A stretch of 64,000 nt of DNA from G963556115 sp963677015 (GTDB taxonomy: Bacteria; Planctomycetota; SZUA-567), in assembly GCA_963677015.1 (NCBI GenBank), contig OY781533.1:2170001-2234000 (forward strand), written 5' to 3'. The notes under the pieces are model-generated. The model was given only the letters and a program-made list of their open reading frames with translations. It searched no databases and was not told the origin of the DNA. A program made the translations under genes and the position numbers. Positions within the stretch are counted from its first letter, which is position 1. Each line of letters opens with the position of its first letter. Of the stretch, positions 25,341-34,324 are shown one piece after another.

Positions 25341-26690
25341 TTATCTTCTTCCTCTGACCTTTCCACCGCCGACACCAAAACCTTCATAATTTCTCATCAG
25401 CAGATAGCTCTCAACACGCTGAACTACATCTAAAGCTACACCTACAACAATTAGCAGACCTGTACCACCGAGCATACCCGCAACCGTATAGTTAACTCCA
25501 AGTACATTACTTACAAACTGTGGTACAACTGCGACAAAAGCCAAGAAAATACTACCGGCTAGCGCAATTCTGGTCATAATTTTTTCAAGATGCTCAGCGG
25601 TTCTTTTACCCGGTCTTATACCAGGCATATACATACCACTCTGCTTAAGATTATCAGCCATTTCTGTTGGATTAAAAGTAATAGCTGTATAAAAATAGCA
25701 GAAGAAAACAATCAAAAGTATATATAGTACAGTGTAAAGATATGCACCAAAACCGAAGAAACCTGAAAGGTGCCAGTTAAAATACTGATCAATCCAGCTA
25801 CTTACAAACATTGGAACAGACATAATAGCCTGAGCAAAAATAATTGGAATAACACCAGCCTGACAAACTCTCAAAGGCAAATACTGCTTTTGCTGCGCTA
25901 CCATTTTACGTCCACGCATTGCCTTGGAAGCCTGAACACCCACTCTCCTGGTTCCGAGCGTAATCATTACTACAGCCAAAGTCATGGCAACAAATAACAC
26001 AAGTATAATGGCAACAGTAAAAGGCGTCATGCCATTAGCTTCCATGAAATTGGAAAAAATATCTTTTAATGCGCGCGGCATACGTGAAATAATACCAGCC
26101 ATGATGATCAGTGAAATACCATTACCGATACCAAACTCATCAATCTGCTCACCAAGCCACATTAAAAATACAGTACCGACAGTCAAACTCAAAGTACCAT
26201 AAAAATAAAAACTGGCCCCTCTCGCATTCGCCGCAACAAACGAACTACCGGAATGCTCTGAAGCGGAAATCAAAAGACTACAAGCCATAACCGCCTGAAT
26301 AATACAGAGAAGTACAGTTGATACTCGAGTATACTGATTGATTTTCTTACGACCTGCTGCACCTTCATGAGCAATTCGCGAAAGAGCAGGTACTATAGCC
26401 ACCAGCAACTGGAAAATAATAGATGCGGTAATATAGGGCATAATACCCAGGCCAAAGAAAGAACCAGAACTCATCGCACCACCGGACATCATATCAGCCA
26501 TGGAAAAAATTGTACCAGTAGCACCTCCACTAGAGGTCATTTCTCGTATAAAATCACTAAGTGCTTTATAGTCGATTCCAGGTGTAGGTATAAACTTACC
26601 CAAACGAAACACAAGGATCAATAGCAGTGTAGCCGCAATTTTTCCCCGTAATTCTTTTACACTTAGAACCTTTGATAATGTTTCAAACAT
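25341..26690 (-). CDS. secY: Protein translocase subunit SecY
   Basis: 449 residues with ten predicted membrane helices. Recognisable segments are the N-terminal LRGKIAATLLLILVFRLGKFIP, the plug region after it, the cytoplasmic loop GTRRVGVQASKAMRGRKM, and the SecA/ribosome-contacting loop MYMPGIRPGKRTAEHLEKI. It forms the inner-membrane channel with SecE and SecG. It sits between rplO and map. Confidence 0.97.
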   Translation of the reverse strand: MFETLSKVLSVKELRGKIAATLLLILVFRLGKFIPTPGIDYKALSDFIREMTSSGGATGTIFSMADMMSGGAMSSGSFFGLGIMPYITASIIFQLLVAIVPALSRIAHEGAAGRKKINQYTRVSTVLLCIIQAVMACSLLISASEHSGSSFVAANARGASFYFYGTLSLTVGTVFLMWLGEQIDEFGIGNGISLIIMAGIISRMPRALKDIFSNFMEANGMTPFTVAIILVLFVAMTLAVVMITLGTRRVGVQASKAMRGRKMVAQQKQYLPLRVCQAGVIPIIFAQAIMSVPMFVSSWIDQYFNWHLSGFFGFGAYLYTVLYILLIVFFCYFYTAITFNPTEMADNLKQSGMYMPGIRPGKRTAEHLEKIMTRIALAGSIFLAFVAVVPQFVSNVLGVNYTVAGMLGGTGLLIVVGVALDVVQRVESYLLMRNYEGFGVGGGKVRGRR

Positions 26691-26704
26691 GGATTCAGCC
26701 TTTT

Positions 26705-27178
26705 TTATTCAGAAGCTTCAGACATTTCTTTCTTGGCAGTTACTGCTTTACCACCTGCTTTTTCAATCTTCTCAACCGCAGATTTACTGAAAGCATCAGC
26801 TGTTACAGTAAGAGCTTTTGACAGATCTCCGGTTCCAAGAACCTTGATCAGGCCACCACGACCGATTTTAAAGCCGTGAGCACAAATTGTCTGAATATTT
26901 ACTTCATCCCCAGCAGCAAAGTTTTCTTCAATCCATTCAAGATTAATTGGTATATAAACAGTCTTGAAATTGGCATTATTGAATCCGCGCTTTGGCAAAC
27001 GCTGACGTAACGGTGTCTGACCACCGATAAAACCTTTTAAACCACCAGCACCAGAACGTGAATAGTAACCTTTGTGACCTCTGCCGGCAGTTTTACCACT
27101 TCCACTACCCGCACCGCGGCCAATACGTTTACCACGTTTATGAGCCTTTATTCTATTATTAACATCTGTAATGTTCAT
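26705..27178 (-). CDS. rplO: 50S ribosomal protein L15
   Basis: 157 residues from the ATG at 27178 (MNITDVNNRIKAHKRGKRIG). The Gly/Arg-rich N-terminal arm (RGAGSGSGKTAGRGHKGYYS) and the IGRGGLIKVLGTGDL motif are typical. It follows rpsE directly with 28 bp between them; rpmD (L30), usually in this gap, is absent. Confidence 0.96.
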   Translation of the reverse strand: MNITDVNNRIKAHKRGKRIGRGAGSGSGKTAGRGHKGYYSRSGAGGLKGFIGGQTPLRQRLPKRGFNNANFKTVYIPINLEWIEENFAAGDEVNIQTICAHGFKIGRGGLIKVLGTGDLSKALTVTADAFSKSAVEKIEKAGGKAVTAKKEMSEASE

Positions 27179-27206
27179 TGTTAAAATCCTTAATTCTGTT
27201 AATTGC

Positions 27207-27839
27207 TTATAGCTCAACACCACGTAAATTCTGAACAACTTCCTTGCTTCTCAGACTTTCCAGCCCCTGAAGAGTAGCCTTTACAATATTTCTAGTGTTA
27301 TTGTTACCGACACTCTTAGTAAGAACGTTCTTAAGACCAGCAGCCTCAAGAATTGCTTTTACAGCAGCACCAGCGATCACACCTGTACCAGGTCTAGCTG
27401 GAATCAGGATTACTTTAGAAGCTCCGAAACGTCCAACAACCTGATGTGGAATGGTATCCCCGTCAGCAATAGTAAATGATTTTACATTGGTATGTGCAGA
27501 CTTAATCGCTTTCTGAATCGCACCAGGAACTTCTTTCGCTTTTGCATAGCCAATACCAACCTTGCCCTTGCCGTTACCAACTGTTACCAATGCGCCGAAA
27601 CTCAGACGACGACCACCTTTAACAGTCGCAGAACAACGGTAAATATCAATTAGGGTTTCAGAAAACTCTTTTGCAGGACGATCTTCACGGTCACGTCTTT
27701 TCTTGCGGTCACGTCCATTTCTTGAACGATCTCTGCGATTATCACTTCGTGCTGAAGATTTTGTTTCTGCCGCTTCAGTCACAACCGTCTCTTTAGCCTC
27801 AGGTGTATTTTCACCACTATCTACTTCATTTTCTGCCAC
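27207..27839 (-). CDS. rpsE: 30S ribosomal protein S5
   Basis: 210 residues against about 165 for typical S5. The S5 core starts near residue 55 (SETLIDIYRCSATVKGGRRL) with the GNGKGKVGIGYAKA motif and the C-terminal GLKNVLTKSVGNNN segment. The first 50 residues are an added, disordered acidic-then-Arg/Lys-rich extension. S5 guards decoding accuracy and mRNA entry. Confidence 0.97.
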   Translation of the reverse strand: MAENEVDSGENTPEAKETVVTEAAETKSSARSDNRRDRSRNGRDRKKRRDREDRPAKEFSETLIDIYRCSATVKGGRRLSFGALVTVGNGKGKVGIGYAKAKEVPGAIQKAIKSAHTNVKSFTIADGDTIPHQVVGRFGASKVILIPARPGTGVIAGAAVKAILEAAGLKNVLTKSVGNNNTRNIVKATLQGLESLRSKEVVQNLRGVEL

Positions 27840-27910
27840 AATTAACTCCTAAAAATTAGACCTATAGACTGGTGCCCTGGCACTTCAACTATAGAAAAAA
27901 TAAAGACACA

Positions 27911-28270
27911 TTAAAATACAAGACCACCTTCGCGAGCAGCATCTGCAAGAGCCTTGACTCTTCCATGAAACTGTCTGCCGCCTCTGTCGAAAACTACAGT
28001 CTTGACATTTTTCTCTGCTGCAAGCTCAGCGATCTTTTTTCCGATCTGACTGGCAGCTGTGATATTTCCACCATATTCATTGAAAGACTTGCATGCTGTA
28101 GTTGCAGCCACAAGAGTCTTTCCTTCTGAATCATCAATAATCATAGCAGAAATATTCTTCAAAGTTCTTTTAACCAAAAGTCTTGGTCTTTCAGTTGTGC
28201 CTGCAATCTTATTACGGACACGATTGTGACGACGTCTAAGATCCTTTGATTTTTTCTTGCAAATATCCAT
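27911..28270 (-). CDS. rplR: 50S ribosomal protein L18
   Basis: 119 residues with the Arg-rich start (RRRHNRVRNKIAGTTERPRL) and the VVFDRGGRQFHGRVKALADA ending typical of L18, which binds 5S rRNA. It lies between rplF and rpsE as usual. Confidence 0.96.
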   Translation of the reverse strand: MDICKKKSKDLRRRHNRVRNKIAGTTERPRLLVKRTLKNISAMIIDDSEGKTLVAATTACKSFNEYGGNITAASQIGKKIAELAAEKNVKTVVFDRGGRQFHGRVKALADAAREGGLVF

Positions 28271-28317
28271 TGTAATACAATCTCCAAATACCGCATAAAA
28301 CCGCGATAGATAATATA

Positions 28318-28872
28318 TCAGGAACCGAAACTCTTACCTTCAAGTTTACGTGGAGTTTCATCAGAATATCTAATACCCTTGCCCTGGTATAGATCAGGTG
28401 GACGCACTCTTCTTACCTTAGCTGCAAGCTCCATCACCTTCTGCTTATCGCATCCCTTAACCTTGAAATCCATATATTCACGGCTATTACCTTTAGGAAT
28501 TTCAAACTCAACACCCTCAGGAGCATCGAGACTAATAGGGTGACAATATCCAGCACTTATAACCAGTGTTGTACCTTTAAGTTCAACACGGTAACCGGTA
28601 CCAACAATTCTCAGCCCTTTTTCATATCCCTGAGTTACGCCAATTATCATATTATTGATAAGTGAACGATACAACCCATGCATACATTTACCTTGCTTGC
28701 TGTTTTCAGTTGGAGAAACGACAACTTTGCCATCTTCTACATTAATACTGATCTGAGGAACAAGCTTTTGTTTTACTTCCCCTTTGGGACCCTTTACGGA
28801 TACTTCCTCTTTTGTTACATTAACTGTAACACCTGTAGGAAGATCAACAGGTATCTTGCCAATACGTGACAT
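28318..28872 (-). CDS. rplF: 50S ribosomal protein L6
   Basis: 184 residues, two repeated L6 domains. MSRIGKIPVDLPTGVTV opens the protein and RPPDLYQGKGIRYSDE near the end is the 23S-binding signature. It lies between rpsH and rplR. Confidence 0.97.
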   Translation of the reverse strand: MSRIGKIPVDLPTGVTVNVTKEEVSVKGPKGEVKQKLVPQISINVEDGKVVVSPTENSKQGKCMHGLYRSLINNMIIGVTQGYEKGLRIVGTGYRVELKGTTLVISAGYCHPISLDAPEGVEFEIPKGNSREYMDFKVKGCDKQKVMELAAKVRRVRPPDLYQGKGIRYSDETPRKLEGKSFGS

Positions 28873-28913
28873 GTCAATTTCCTGTTACTAAATGCTAAAA
28901 ATTAACCCTCGTA

Positions 28914-29312
28914 CTAATAAATAGTACACAGTACTTCTCCACCGACATTCTGAGCACGACACTCTCTATCAGAGAGCATACCTTTATTTGTGCTAACAAC
29001 AGCAATGCCTAAACCATTCAATACTTGTGGCAAGTCTGAAACTGCACGATACTTGCGACATCCTGGTTTTGAGAATCTTTCGATCTTCTGAATTACAAAC
29101 TCACCTTCAGGTCCATACTTTAAATCGATACGTATCTTGTTCTGAACAGGCTGCTCGATAATTTCAAAATTTTCAATAAAACCTTCTCTCTTCAAAACTT
29201 CAGCAATGCTAAGCTTAACCTTTGAAGAAGGCATAAATACTTCAGATTTTCTACAAGACAACGCGTTGCGAATACGTGTCAACATATCGGCGATCGGATC
29301 GGTCATACTCAT
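28914..29312 (-). CDS. rpsH: 30S ribosomal protein S8
   Basis: 132 residues: DPIADMLTRIRNALSCRKSEV at the start and the signature ISKPG-like SKPGCRKYRAVSDLPQVLNG followed by GIAVVSTNKGMLSDREC and GEVLCTIY at the end. S8 is a primary 16S binder and, in well-studied bacteria, a translational repressor of the spc operon. Confidence 0.97.
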   Translation of the reverse strand: MSMTDPIADMLTRIRNALSCRKSEVFMPSSKVKLSIAEVLKREGFIENFEIIEQPVQNKIRIDLKYGPEGEFVIQKIERFSKPGCRKYRAVSDLPQVLNGLGIAVVSTNKGMLSDRECRAQNVGGEVLCTIY

Positions 29313-29330
29313 TTTTTTTTATCCTATCCT

Positions 29331-29516
29331 TTACCAGCTTGATTTCTTCATGCCAGGAATCTCACCACGGTTGGCTAAAGTCCTGAGACAGATACGACAA
29401 ATCTTAAATTTACGATAAACAGCTTTTGGCCTCCCACATAACTCACAACGAGTATATTCTCTAGTAGAGTACTTAGGAGGTCTCTTACACTTGACTTTGA
29501 GGGCTGTCCTGGCCAC
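29331..29516 (-). CDS. rpsN: 30S ribosomal protein S14, zinc-binding type
   Basis: 61 residues, the short zinc-containing form: CELC and CRIC pairs separated by 12 residues, and the LANRGEIPGMKKSSW ending. The position between rplE and rpsH is standard. Confidence 0.96.
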   Translation of the reverse strand: MARTALKVKCKRPPKYSTREYTRCELCGRPKAVYRKFKICRICLRTLANRGEIPGMKKSSW

Positions 29517-29539
29517 GGTCTACTCCTTTTAACGATCAA

Positions 29540-30088
29540 CTATTTTTTTTCGGCGAATGGAATACCAAGAAGCTTCAGAAAAGCACGACTCATCTCAGGT
29601 CCAGTACTATTCTTGATAACAAAGGTAACGTCCATACCGAAATTGTAGTCGGAATTGTCGGCATTAATTTCTGGGAAGATGCTGACCTCTTCAATGCCGA
29701 GTGAATAATTACCAAATTTATCAAATGAAGTTGCCTTAACACCATTAAAGTCACGAATACGTGGAATAGCAACATTAAGGAGTCTATCCAAAAAGCTATA
29801 CATACGCTTGTGACGAAGTGTTGCTTTACAACCAATTCTATTACCTTCGCGCAACTTAAAGTTACTTACAGCAATTCTTGCCTGACAGATAGCAGGCTGC
29901 TGACCAGCAATAGTAGCCATATCCTTACGGGCGGCATCAATCATTTTAGAATCTTCAATTGCTCTACCTACACCCATATTAAGGCAGACTTTTTCAATCT
30001 TAGGCACACAATTGATATTTGCGATTCCGAAGTCTTTCATGATAGCTGGAACGACTTCTTTTTCATATTTTTCGCGTGTTAGTGACAT
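29540..30088 (-). CDS. rplE: 50S ribosomal protein L5
   Basis: 182 residues. VCLNMGVGRAIEDSKMI, the VSNFKLREGNRIGCKATLR segment and the NYSLGIEEVSIFPEI motif are L5 signatures. L5 binds 5S rRNA and the P-site tRNA elbow. It starts 5 bp after the rplX stop. Confidence 0.97.
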   Translation of the reverse strand: MSLTREKYEKEVVPAIMKDFGIANINCVPKIEKVCLNMGVGRAIEDSKMIDAARKDMATIAGQQPAICQARIAVSNFKLREGNRIGCKATLRHKRMYSFLDRLLNVAIPRIRDFNGVKATSFDKFGNYSLGIEEVSIFPEINADNSDYNFGMDVTFVIKNSTGPEMSRAFLKLLGIPFAEKK

Positions 30089-30093
30089 TTTAA

Positions 30094-30516
30094 CTATTTC
30101 CCTCCAACGACTTCATTGCCAGTAGTTTTGGCAATGCGTACACGACGGATTTTCTTCTTGCCATCAACCTCGCCTTCCACAACCATTTTACCGATGCGAG
30201 TGACAGTATCACTGGCACCATCAACCAACATCAAGTTTGAGAGGTGAATTGGTGCTTCCTGTTCAATTCTTCCACCACTCTGAGGGTTATTAGGATCTGT
30301 TGGCTTTTTGTGTTTAAAGACCATATTCAGTCCTTGAACTACAGCTCGACCCTTTTCAAGATCAATACTTATGATCTTACCGCGTGGCTGGCGATCTCTT
30401 GGGTTGTCACCTTCAGCAAGTTTGCGCTTTAGACCAGCAGCATTCTTGCCAGAGATTACTTGTACCATATCGCCCACACGCAGTTTGGTTTTGTACTGCT
30501 TACTTTTTTGTACCAT
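30094..30516 (-). CDS. rplX: 50S ribosomal protein L24
   Basis: 140 residues against about 105 typically. A KOW motif (LRVGDMVQVISGKNAAG) is followed by an insertion (about residues 30-50) and the usual GLNMVFKHKKPTDPNNPQSG and HLSNLMLV segments, with a slightly extended basic end. L24 initiates 50S assembly. Confidence 0.96.
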   Translation of the reverse strand: MVQKSKQYKTKLRVGDMVQVISGKNAAGLKRKLAEGDNPRDRQPRGKIISIDLEKGRAVVQGLNMVFKHKKPTDPNNPQSGGRIEQEAPIHLSNLMLVDGASDTVTRIGKMVVEGEVDGKKKIRRVRIAKTTGNEVVGGK

Positions 30517-30534
30517 TTTTCAAACTCCGAGTGC

Positions 30535-30903
30535 CTATATTACTTCAGGCGCAAGAGAAACAATTTTCATAAAATTCTTTTGTCTTAACTCACGCGCGAC
30601 AGCACCAAAAATACGTGTGCCACGAGGGTTTCCATCATTATCAACAATAACAACTGCGTTTGTATCAAAGCGTATTGATGAGCCGTCTTCACGTTTTACA
30701 CATCTCTTAGTACGGACAACAACACCTTTACATACACTGCCTGGCTTTAGGTTTGAACCAGGAATAGCTTTCTTAATTGTTAGAACGATGATATCACCGA
30801 TACTTGCATAGCGTCTTCTAGAGCTACCTAGAACCTTGATGCACATAGCTCTTTTAGCTCCGGTATTATCGGCTACATCAAGCATTGTCTGCTGCTGAAT
30901 CAC
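30535..30903 (-). CDS. rplN: 50S ribosomal protein L14
   Basis: 122 residues from a GTG start at 30903. GGAGAG lies 5 bp before this GTG, and the resulting N-terminus (MIQQQTMLDVADNTGAKR) has the canonical L14 start and length; a longer frame from 30924 would add seven unusual residues. The SIGDIIVLTIKKAIP and FGAVARELR segments confirm the family. Confidence 0.96.
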   Translation of the reverse strand: MIQQQTMLDVADNTGAKRAMCIKVLGSSRRRYASIGDIIVLTIKKAIPGSNLKPGSVCKGVVVRTKRCVKREDGSSIRFDTNAVVIVDNDGNPRGTRIFGAVARELRQKNFMKIVSLAPEVI

Positions 30904-30960
30904 GATATCTCTCCGATTTATCAATAATACTTAACTAATTTAAATCAATCACAAGAAAAA

Positions 30961-31227
30961 TTACTCTTTGTGCTTTAAAATCTTGACCAGTCTAAAGCAC
31001 TTATTTTTTGAGATTTTTCTTGTTTCCATAATCTCGACAGTGTCACCAATTTTTGCTTCGTTATTTTCATCATGAACCTTATAGGTTGTACGGCGGTTAA
31101 CACCTTTTTCATAGATTGGATGCTTTACCTGAGTATTAACCTCAACAGCAATAGTTTTGTCCATTTTATCACTGTAAACAGTTCCAATAACGATTCTTCT
31201 GGTATTTCGGGAAGCGACTTCACTCAT
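30961..31227 (-). CDS. rpsQ: 30S ribosomal protein S17
   Basis: 88 residues, OB-fold: RRIVIGTVYSDKMDKTIAVE, then YKVHDENNEAKIGDTVEIMETRKISKNK and a basic end. Its start overlaps the rpmC stop codon by one base. Confidence 0.96.
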   Translation of the reverse strand: MSEVASRNTRRIVIGTVYSDKMDKTIAVEVNTQVKHPIYEKGVNRRTTYKVHDENNEAKIGDTVEIMETRKISKNKCFRLVKILKHKE

Positions 31228-31436
31228 TATTCACCACCTTCCTGAGCTGCCTTAGCAGTCTCTGCCAAAACTGTCTTCATTCTAGCAATATCTTTTCTTA
31301 GCTGTTTTAGCTGCATAGGATTGATTTCATCGCCCAAAGCAACCTTACAACGCATTTCCAGAAGCTCTTTCTTTTTACCTTCGATTTCAGCCAGAATAGC
31401 AGCTTCTTCCATGCTTCTAATCTCACTTATCTTCAT
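31227..31436 (-). CDS. rpmC: 50S ribosomal protein L29
   Basis: 69 residues forming the two-helix L29 hairpin; EIRSMEEAAILAEIEGKKKELLEMR and the QLKQLRKDIARMKTVLAE helix are typical. It overlaps the end of rplP by 4 bp. Confidence 0.94.
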   Translation of the reverse strand: MKISEIRSMEEAAILAEIEGKKKELLEMRCKVALGDEINPMQLKQLRKDIARMKTVLAETAKAAQEGGE

Positions 31437-31858
31437 ACTGTGTGTCTCCTCTTAACCATACATGTCTTTACAGGGAGCTTGTAAGCTTGAAGACGGAAGG
31501 CCTGTTTCGCAAGATTTTCCGATACACCTGCAATCTCATAAAGTATTGTACCGGCTTTTACTTCGGCGAACCAGTAATCAACATCACCTTTACCCTTACC
31601 CATACGAGTTTCAGCAGGCTGTTTGGTAGCTGACTTATGAGGGAAAATACGAATATAAATTTTTCCGGTTCTTCCCAGCATTCTGTTTGCAGCAACACGC
31701 GCGGCTTCAATCTGAGCAGAGGTAATACGTCCTGCTTCGAGAGCCTGTATACCGAATTCACCAAACTCAACAGAATTACCGGCAGTAGCCTGACCTCTAA
31801 TTCTACGCTTATGCATCTTACGATGCTTTACGCGCTTTGGTAGTTTTACTGGAGGCAT
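31433..31858 (-). CDS. rplP: 50S ribosomal protein L16
   Basis: 141 residues: VKHRKMHKRRIRGQATAGNSV, the FGIQALEAGRITSAQIEAAR motif, RIFPHKSATKQPAETRMGKG and the GTILYEIAGV segment. L16 lies near the A site of the 50S subunit. Its start touches the rpsC stop and its end overlaps rpmC. Confidence 0.97.
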   Translation of the reverse strand: MPPVKLPKRVKHRKMHKRRIRGQATAGNSVEFGEFGIQALEAGRITSAQIEAARVAANRMLGRTGKIYIRIFPHKSATKQPAETRMGKGKGDVDYWFAEVKAGTILYEIAGVSENLAKQAFRLQAYKLPVKTCMVKRRHTV

Positions 31859-32511
31859 TATTTCATCTCCTGTTCTTGACTGTGCTCGACATCGCCTTTA
31901 TACAACCAGACTTTTATGCCGATAATACCCATAGTTGTACGTGCTTCAGAGAAGCCGAAATCAATATCTGCACGTAGCTTCTGCAATGGAAGATTACCAA
32001 CAGCGTAGCCGTCAGCACGTGCAATTTCAGCACCGCCAAGACGACCTGACACTCTGATTTTAATTCCATAAACACCTGCATTAACACAAGTTTCAACAGC
32101 TTTTTTCATTGCACGTCTATAATTTACACGCTTAATGATCTGCTCACCAATGCTTTCAGCGACTAGCTGCGCATTGATTTCTGGCTGCTGAACTTCACGA
32201 ATCTTGATCTGAACTGACTTATCATTAACGATACTCTGCAAATCTGAACGCAGCTTATCAACTTCAGAACCACGACGACCAATTACGATACCAGGTCTTG
32301 CAGCATGAATGATAACTTCAACATCATTCTCAGTTCTTTCAATCTCAGTTTTTGCCACACCGGCGAAAGCAAGATTCTTTTTTATATAATTACGAATCTT
32401 AACGTCTTCGACCAAGAAGTCACCGTAGCTTTGCTTATCAGCGTACCACCTTGAGTCCCAGTCCTTTGTAACACCGGTTCTAAATCCTATCGGATGTACT
32501 TTTTGTCCCAC
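31858..32511 (-). CDS. rpsC: 30S ribosomal protein S3
   Basis: 217 residues. MGQKVHPIGFRTGVTKDWDS, a KH type II domain with the IVIGRRGSEVDKLRSDL loop, and the C-terminal SGRLGGAEIARADGYAVGNLP domain are present. S3 lines the mRNA entry channel. Confidence 0.97.
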   Translation of the reverse strand: MGQKVHPIGFRTGVTKDWDSRWYADKQSYGDFLVEDVKIRNYIKKNLAFAGVAKTEIERTENDVEVIIHAARPGIVIGRRGSEVDKLRSDLQSIVNDKSVQIKIREVQQPEINAQLVAESIGEQIIKRVNYRRAMKKAVETCVNAGVYGIKIRVSGRLGGAEIARADGYAVGNLPLQKLRADIDFGFSEARTTMGIIGIKVWLYKGDVEHSQEQEMK

Positions 32512-32530
32512 AACTTACTCCTTCGGTCAT

Positions 32531-32866
32531 TTATTGACGAACATCAACCTCAACACATAGGTGACTGCGACGACGCTTATATGGATGTGCCATACCTCTT
32601 GAGCGTGGGCGCCAGCGTTTAATACGCATACCTTCGTCAACCCATGCTTTTGAAACGTATAGACCATCAACATCATCTACACCACCATTTTCAGCATTAG
32701 CTTGTGCGCTACGAACAACATCATATAATAATTTAGCAGAGCGCTGTGGAGCAAACTTTAGTATTGTTAGCGCTTCACTAACATTCTTTCCTCTGATCAT
32801 GTCGATAACAAGGCGTGCCTTGCGTGGACTTACAGGGGAGAATTTGTGCTTGGCGATATAAGCCAT
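32531..32866 (-). CDS. rplV: 50S ribosomal protein L22
   Basis: 111 residues. SPRKARLVIDMIRGKNVSEAL and the loop WRPRSRGMAHPYKRR, which extends into the peptide exit tunnel, identify L22. It lies between rpsS and rpsC. Confidence 0.96.
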   Translation of the reverse strand: MAYIAKHKFSPVSPRKARLVIDMIRGKNVSEALTILKFAPQRSAKLLYDVVRSAQANAENGGVDDVDGLYVSKAWVDEGMRIKRWRPRSRGMAHPYKRRRSHLCVEVDVRQ

Positions 32867-32891
32867 CTTAAATTCCTCTTAATTCAAACTA

Positions 32892-33149
32892 TTATCTATC
32901 ATGTCCGTGATAAGTACGGGACAATGCGAATTCACCCAATTTGTGACCTACCATTGATTCTGTTACAAGTAGAGACACAAAACTACGACCATTATGAATA
33001 TCAAATTTATGACCAACAAACTCTGGAACTATAGTACATGATCTTGCCCAAGTCTTAATTGGTTCTATTCTTCCAGCTTCCTTCTGCTTCATGACTTTGA
33101 TATACAGTTTGTCATCTACATAAGGACCTTTTTTAGTCGAACGACCCAT
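32892..33149 (-). CDS. rpsS: 30S ribosomal protein S19
   Basis: 85 residues beginning MGRSTKKGPYVDDKLYIKV, with the IKTWARSCTIVPEFVGHKFD and VTESMVGHKLGEFALSRTY segments. S19 pairs with S13 in the 30S head. Confidence 0.97.
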   Translation of the reverse strand: MGRSTKKGPYVDDKLYIKVMKQKEAGRIEPIKTWARSCTIVPEFVGHKFDIHNGRSFVSLLVTESMVGHKLGEFALSRTYHGHDR

Positions 33150-33174
33150 GTTTCATTCTCCGTTATTCAGTAAA

Positions 33175-34008
33175 TTACTTCTTCTTACGTCTAGTAATAA
33201 TCATATTATCTGTACGGTGGTTTTTCTTTCTTGTCTTACCACCACGAGCATAAACACCGGTCGGACTACAGAAGTGCTTACCACCAGCTCTTCTCTTTTC
33301 ACCACCACCAAGAGGGTGGTCAATTGGGTTCATGGTACTACCACGAACAGTCGGTCTCCAGCCCATATGGCGCTTCTTACCGGCTTTACCAATCTTTACC
33401 ATACCATGGTCTTTATTACCAACAGTACCGATAGTCGCACGACAATTGATATCAACCCTTCTCATTTCACCAGAAGGCATAAGCAGGATTGCATGCTTAC
33501 CTTCTTTAGCCATCAGAGTAATACTCATTCCAGCAGAACGGCCAAGCTTACCACCCTGGCCAGGATTAATCTCAACATTATGAATCTGCATACCCAGCGG
33601 AATACCGGACAGTTCAGTACAATTACCGACTTCAGGCTCAACTTTGACACCGTTCTCAACATGCATTCCAACTTTCAGACCTTCAGGCGCAAGTATATAA
33701 CGCTTGATACCATCTTCATAGTGCAGAAGTGCAATATTAGCAGAACGATTTGGATCATACTCAATAGTAGCTACCTTAGCAGTCTTACCATCACGATCAT
33801 TTCGCTTAAAATCTACAACACGATATCTTTTTTTAGCACCACCACCACGATGACGAACAGTGATAACACCTCTATTATTACGCCCGCTGTTTTTGACCAA
33901 GGTCTTAACAAGGGTCTTCTCCGGTTTATCTGTAGTAATTTCCGCATAGTCTAGCTGCGTCATATTACGAAGAGAAGGAGTTATCGGTCTAAATCTTTTA
34001 ATACCCAT
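33175..34008 (-). CDS. rplB: 50S ribosomal protein L2
   Basis: 277 residues. The SGRNNRGVITVRHRGGGAKK segment and the peptidyl-transferase-proximal VRGSTMNPIDHPLGGGEKR motif identify L2. The protein ends in a basic tail. It lies between rplW and rpsS. Confidence 0.98.
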   Translation of the reverse strand: MGIKRFRPITPSLRNMTQLDYAEITTDKPEKTLVKTLVKNSGRNNRGVITVRHRGGGAKKRYRVVDFKRNDRDGKTAKVATIEYDPNRSANIALLHYEDGIKRYILAPEGLKVGMHVENGVKVEPEVGNCTELSGIPLGMQIHNVEINPGQGGKLGRSAGMSITLMAKEGKHAILLMPSGEMRRVDINCRATIGTVGNKDHGMVKIGKAGKKRHMGWRPTVRGSTMNPIDHPLGGGEKRRAGGKHFCSPTGVYARGGKTRKKNHRTDNMIITRRKKK

Positions 34009-34041
34009 TATATCACTCCGAATCTAAAATCTCTCTAAATA

Positions 34042-34323
34042 TTACTTAAGAACTTCAATTGCCTGATCTTCAGCCAGACGAACCATTGCCTTCTTTATAG
34101 GGCTTGTGCTACCGATATTTCTACCATAGCGACGCTTCTTACCATGAGTGATAATAGTTCTGATACTCACGGGAGACACACCCCAGATAACCTGCAAAGC
34201 ATTTCTTACATCAGTCTTTGTTGCTTCCAAATCAACAACAAAAGTATATGTATTTGTTTTATCAGCACTCTCATACCCTTTTTCAGAGATATAAGGTCGT
34301 TTAATCACACGATACGGATCCAT
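34042..34323 (-). CDS. rplW: 50S ribosomal protein L23
   Basis: 93 residues from the ATG at 34323 (MDPYRVIKRPYISEKGYESA), which begins just after the rplD stop; a longer frame overlapping rplD is less likely. YTFVVDLEATKTDVRNALQ and VSPVSIRTIITHGKKRRYG are L23 signatures. L23 frames the tunnel exit and docks SRP and trigger factor. Confidence 0.96.
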   Translation of the reverse strand: MDPYRVIKRPYISEKGYESADKTNTYTFVVDLEATKTDVRNALQVIWGVSPVSIRTIITHGKKRRYGRNIGSTSPIKKAMVRLAEDQAIEVLK

Positions 34324-34324
34324 A

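Noticed and set aside
33148..33954. Long plus-strand open frame (268 codons) opposite rplB
   Set aside because: It is antisense to a certain L2 gene, its composition is the Thr/Ser-rich mirror of L2 codons, and it has no ribosome binding site or family.
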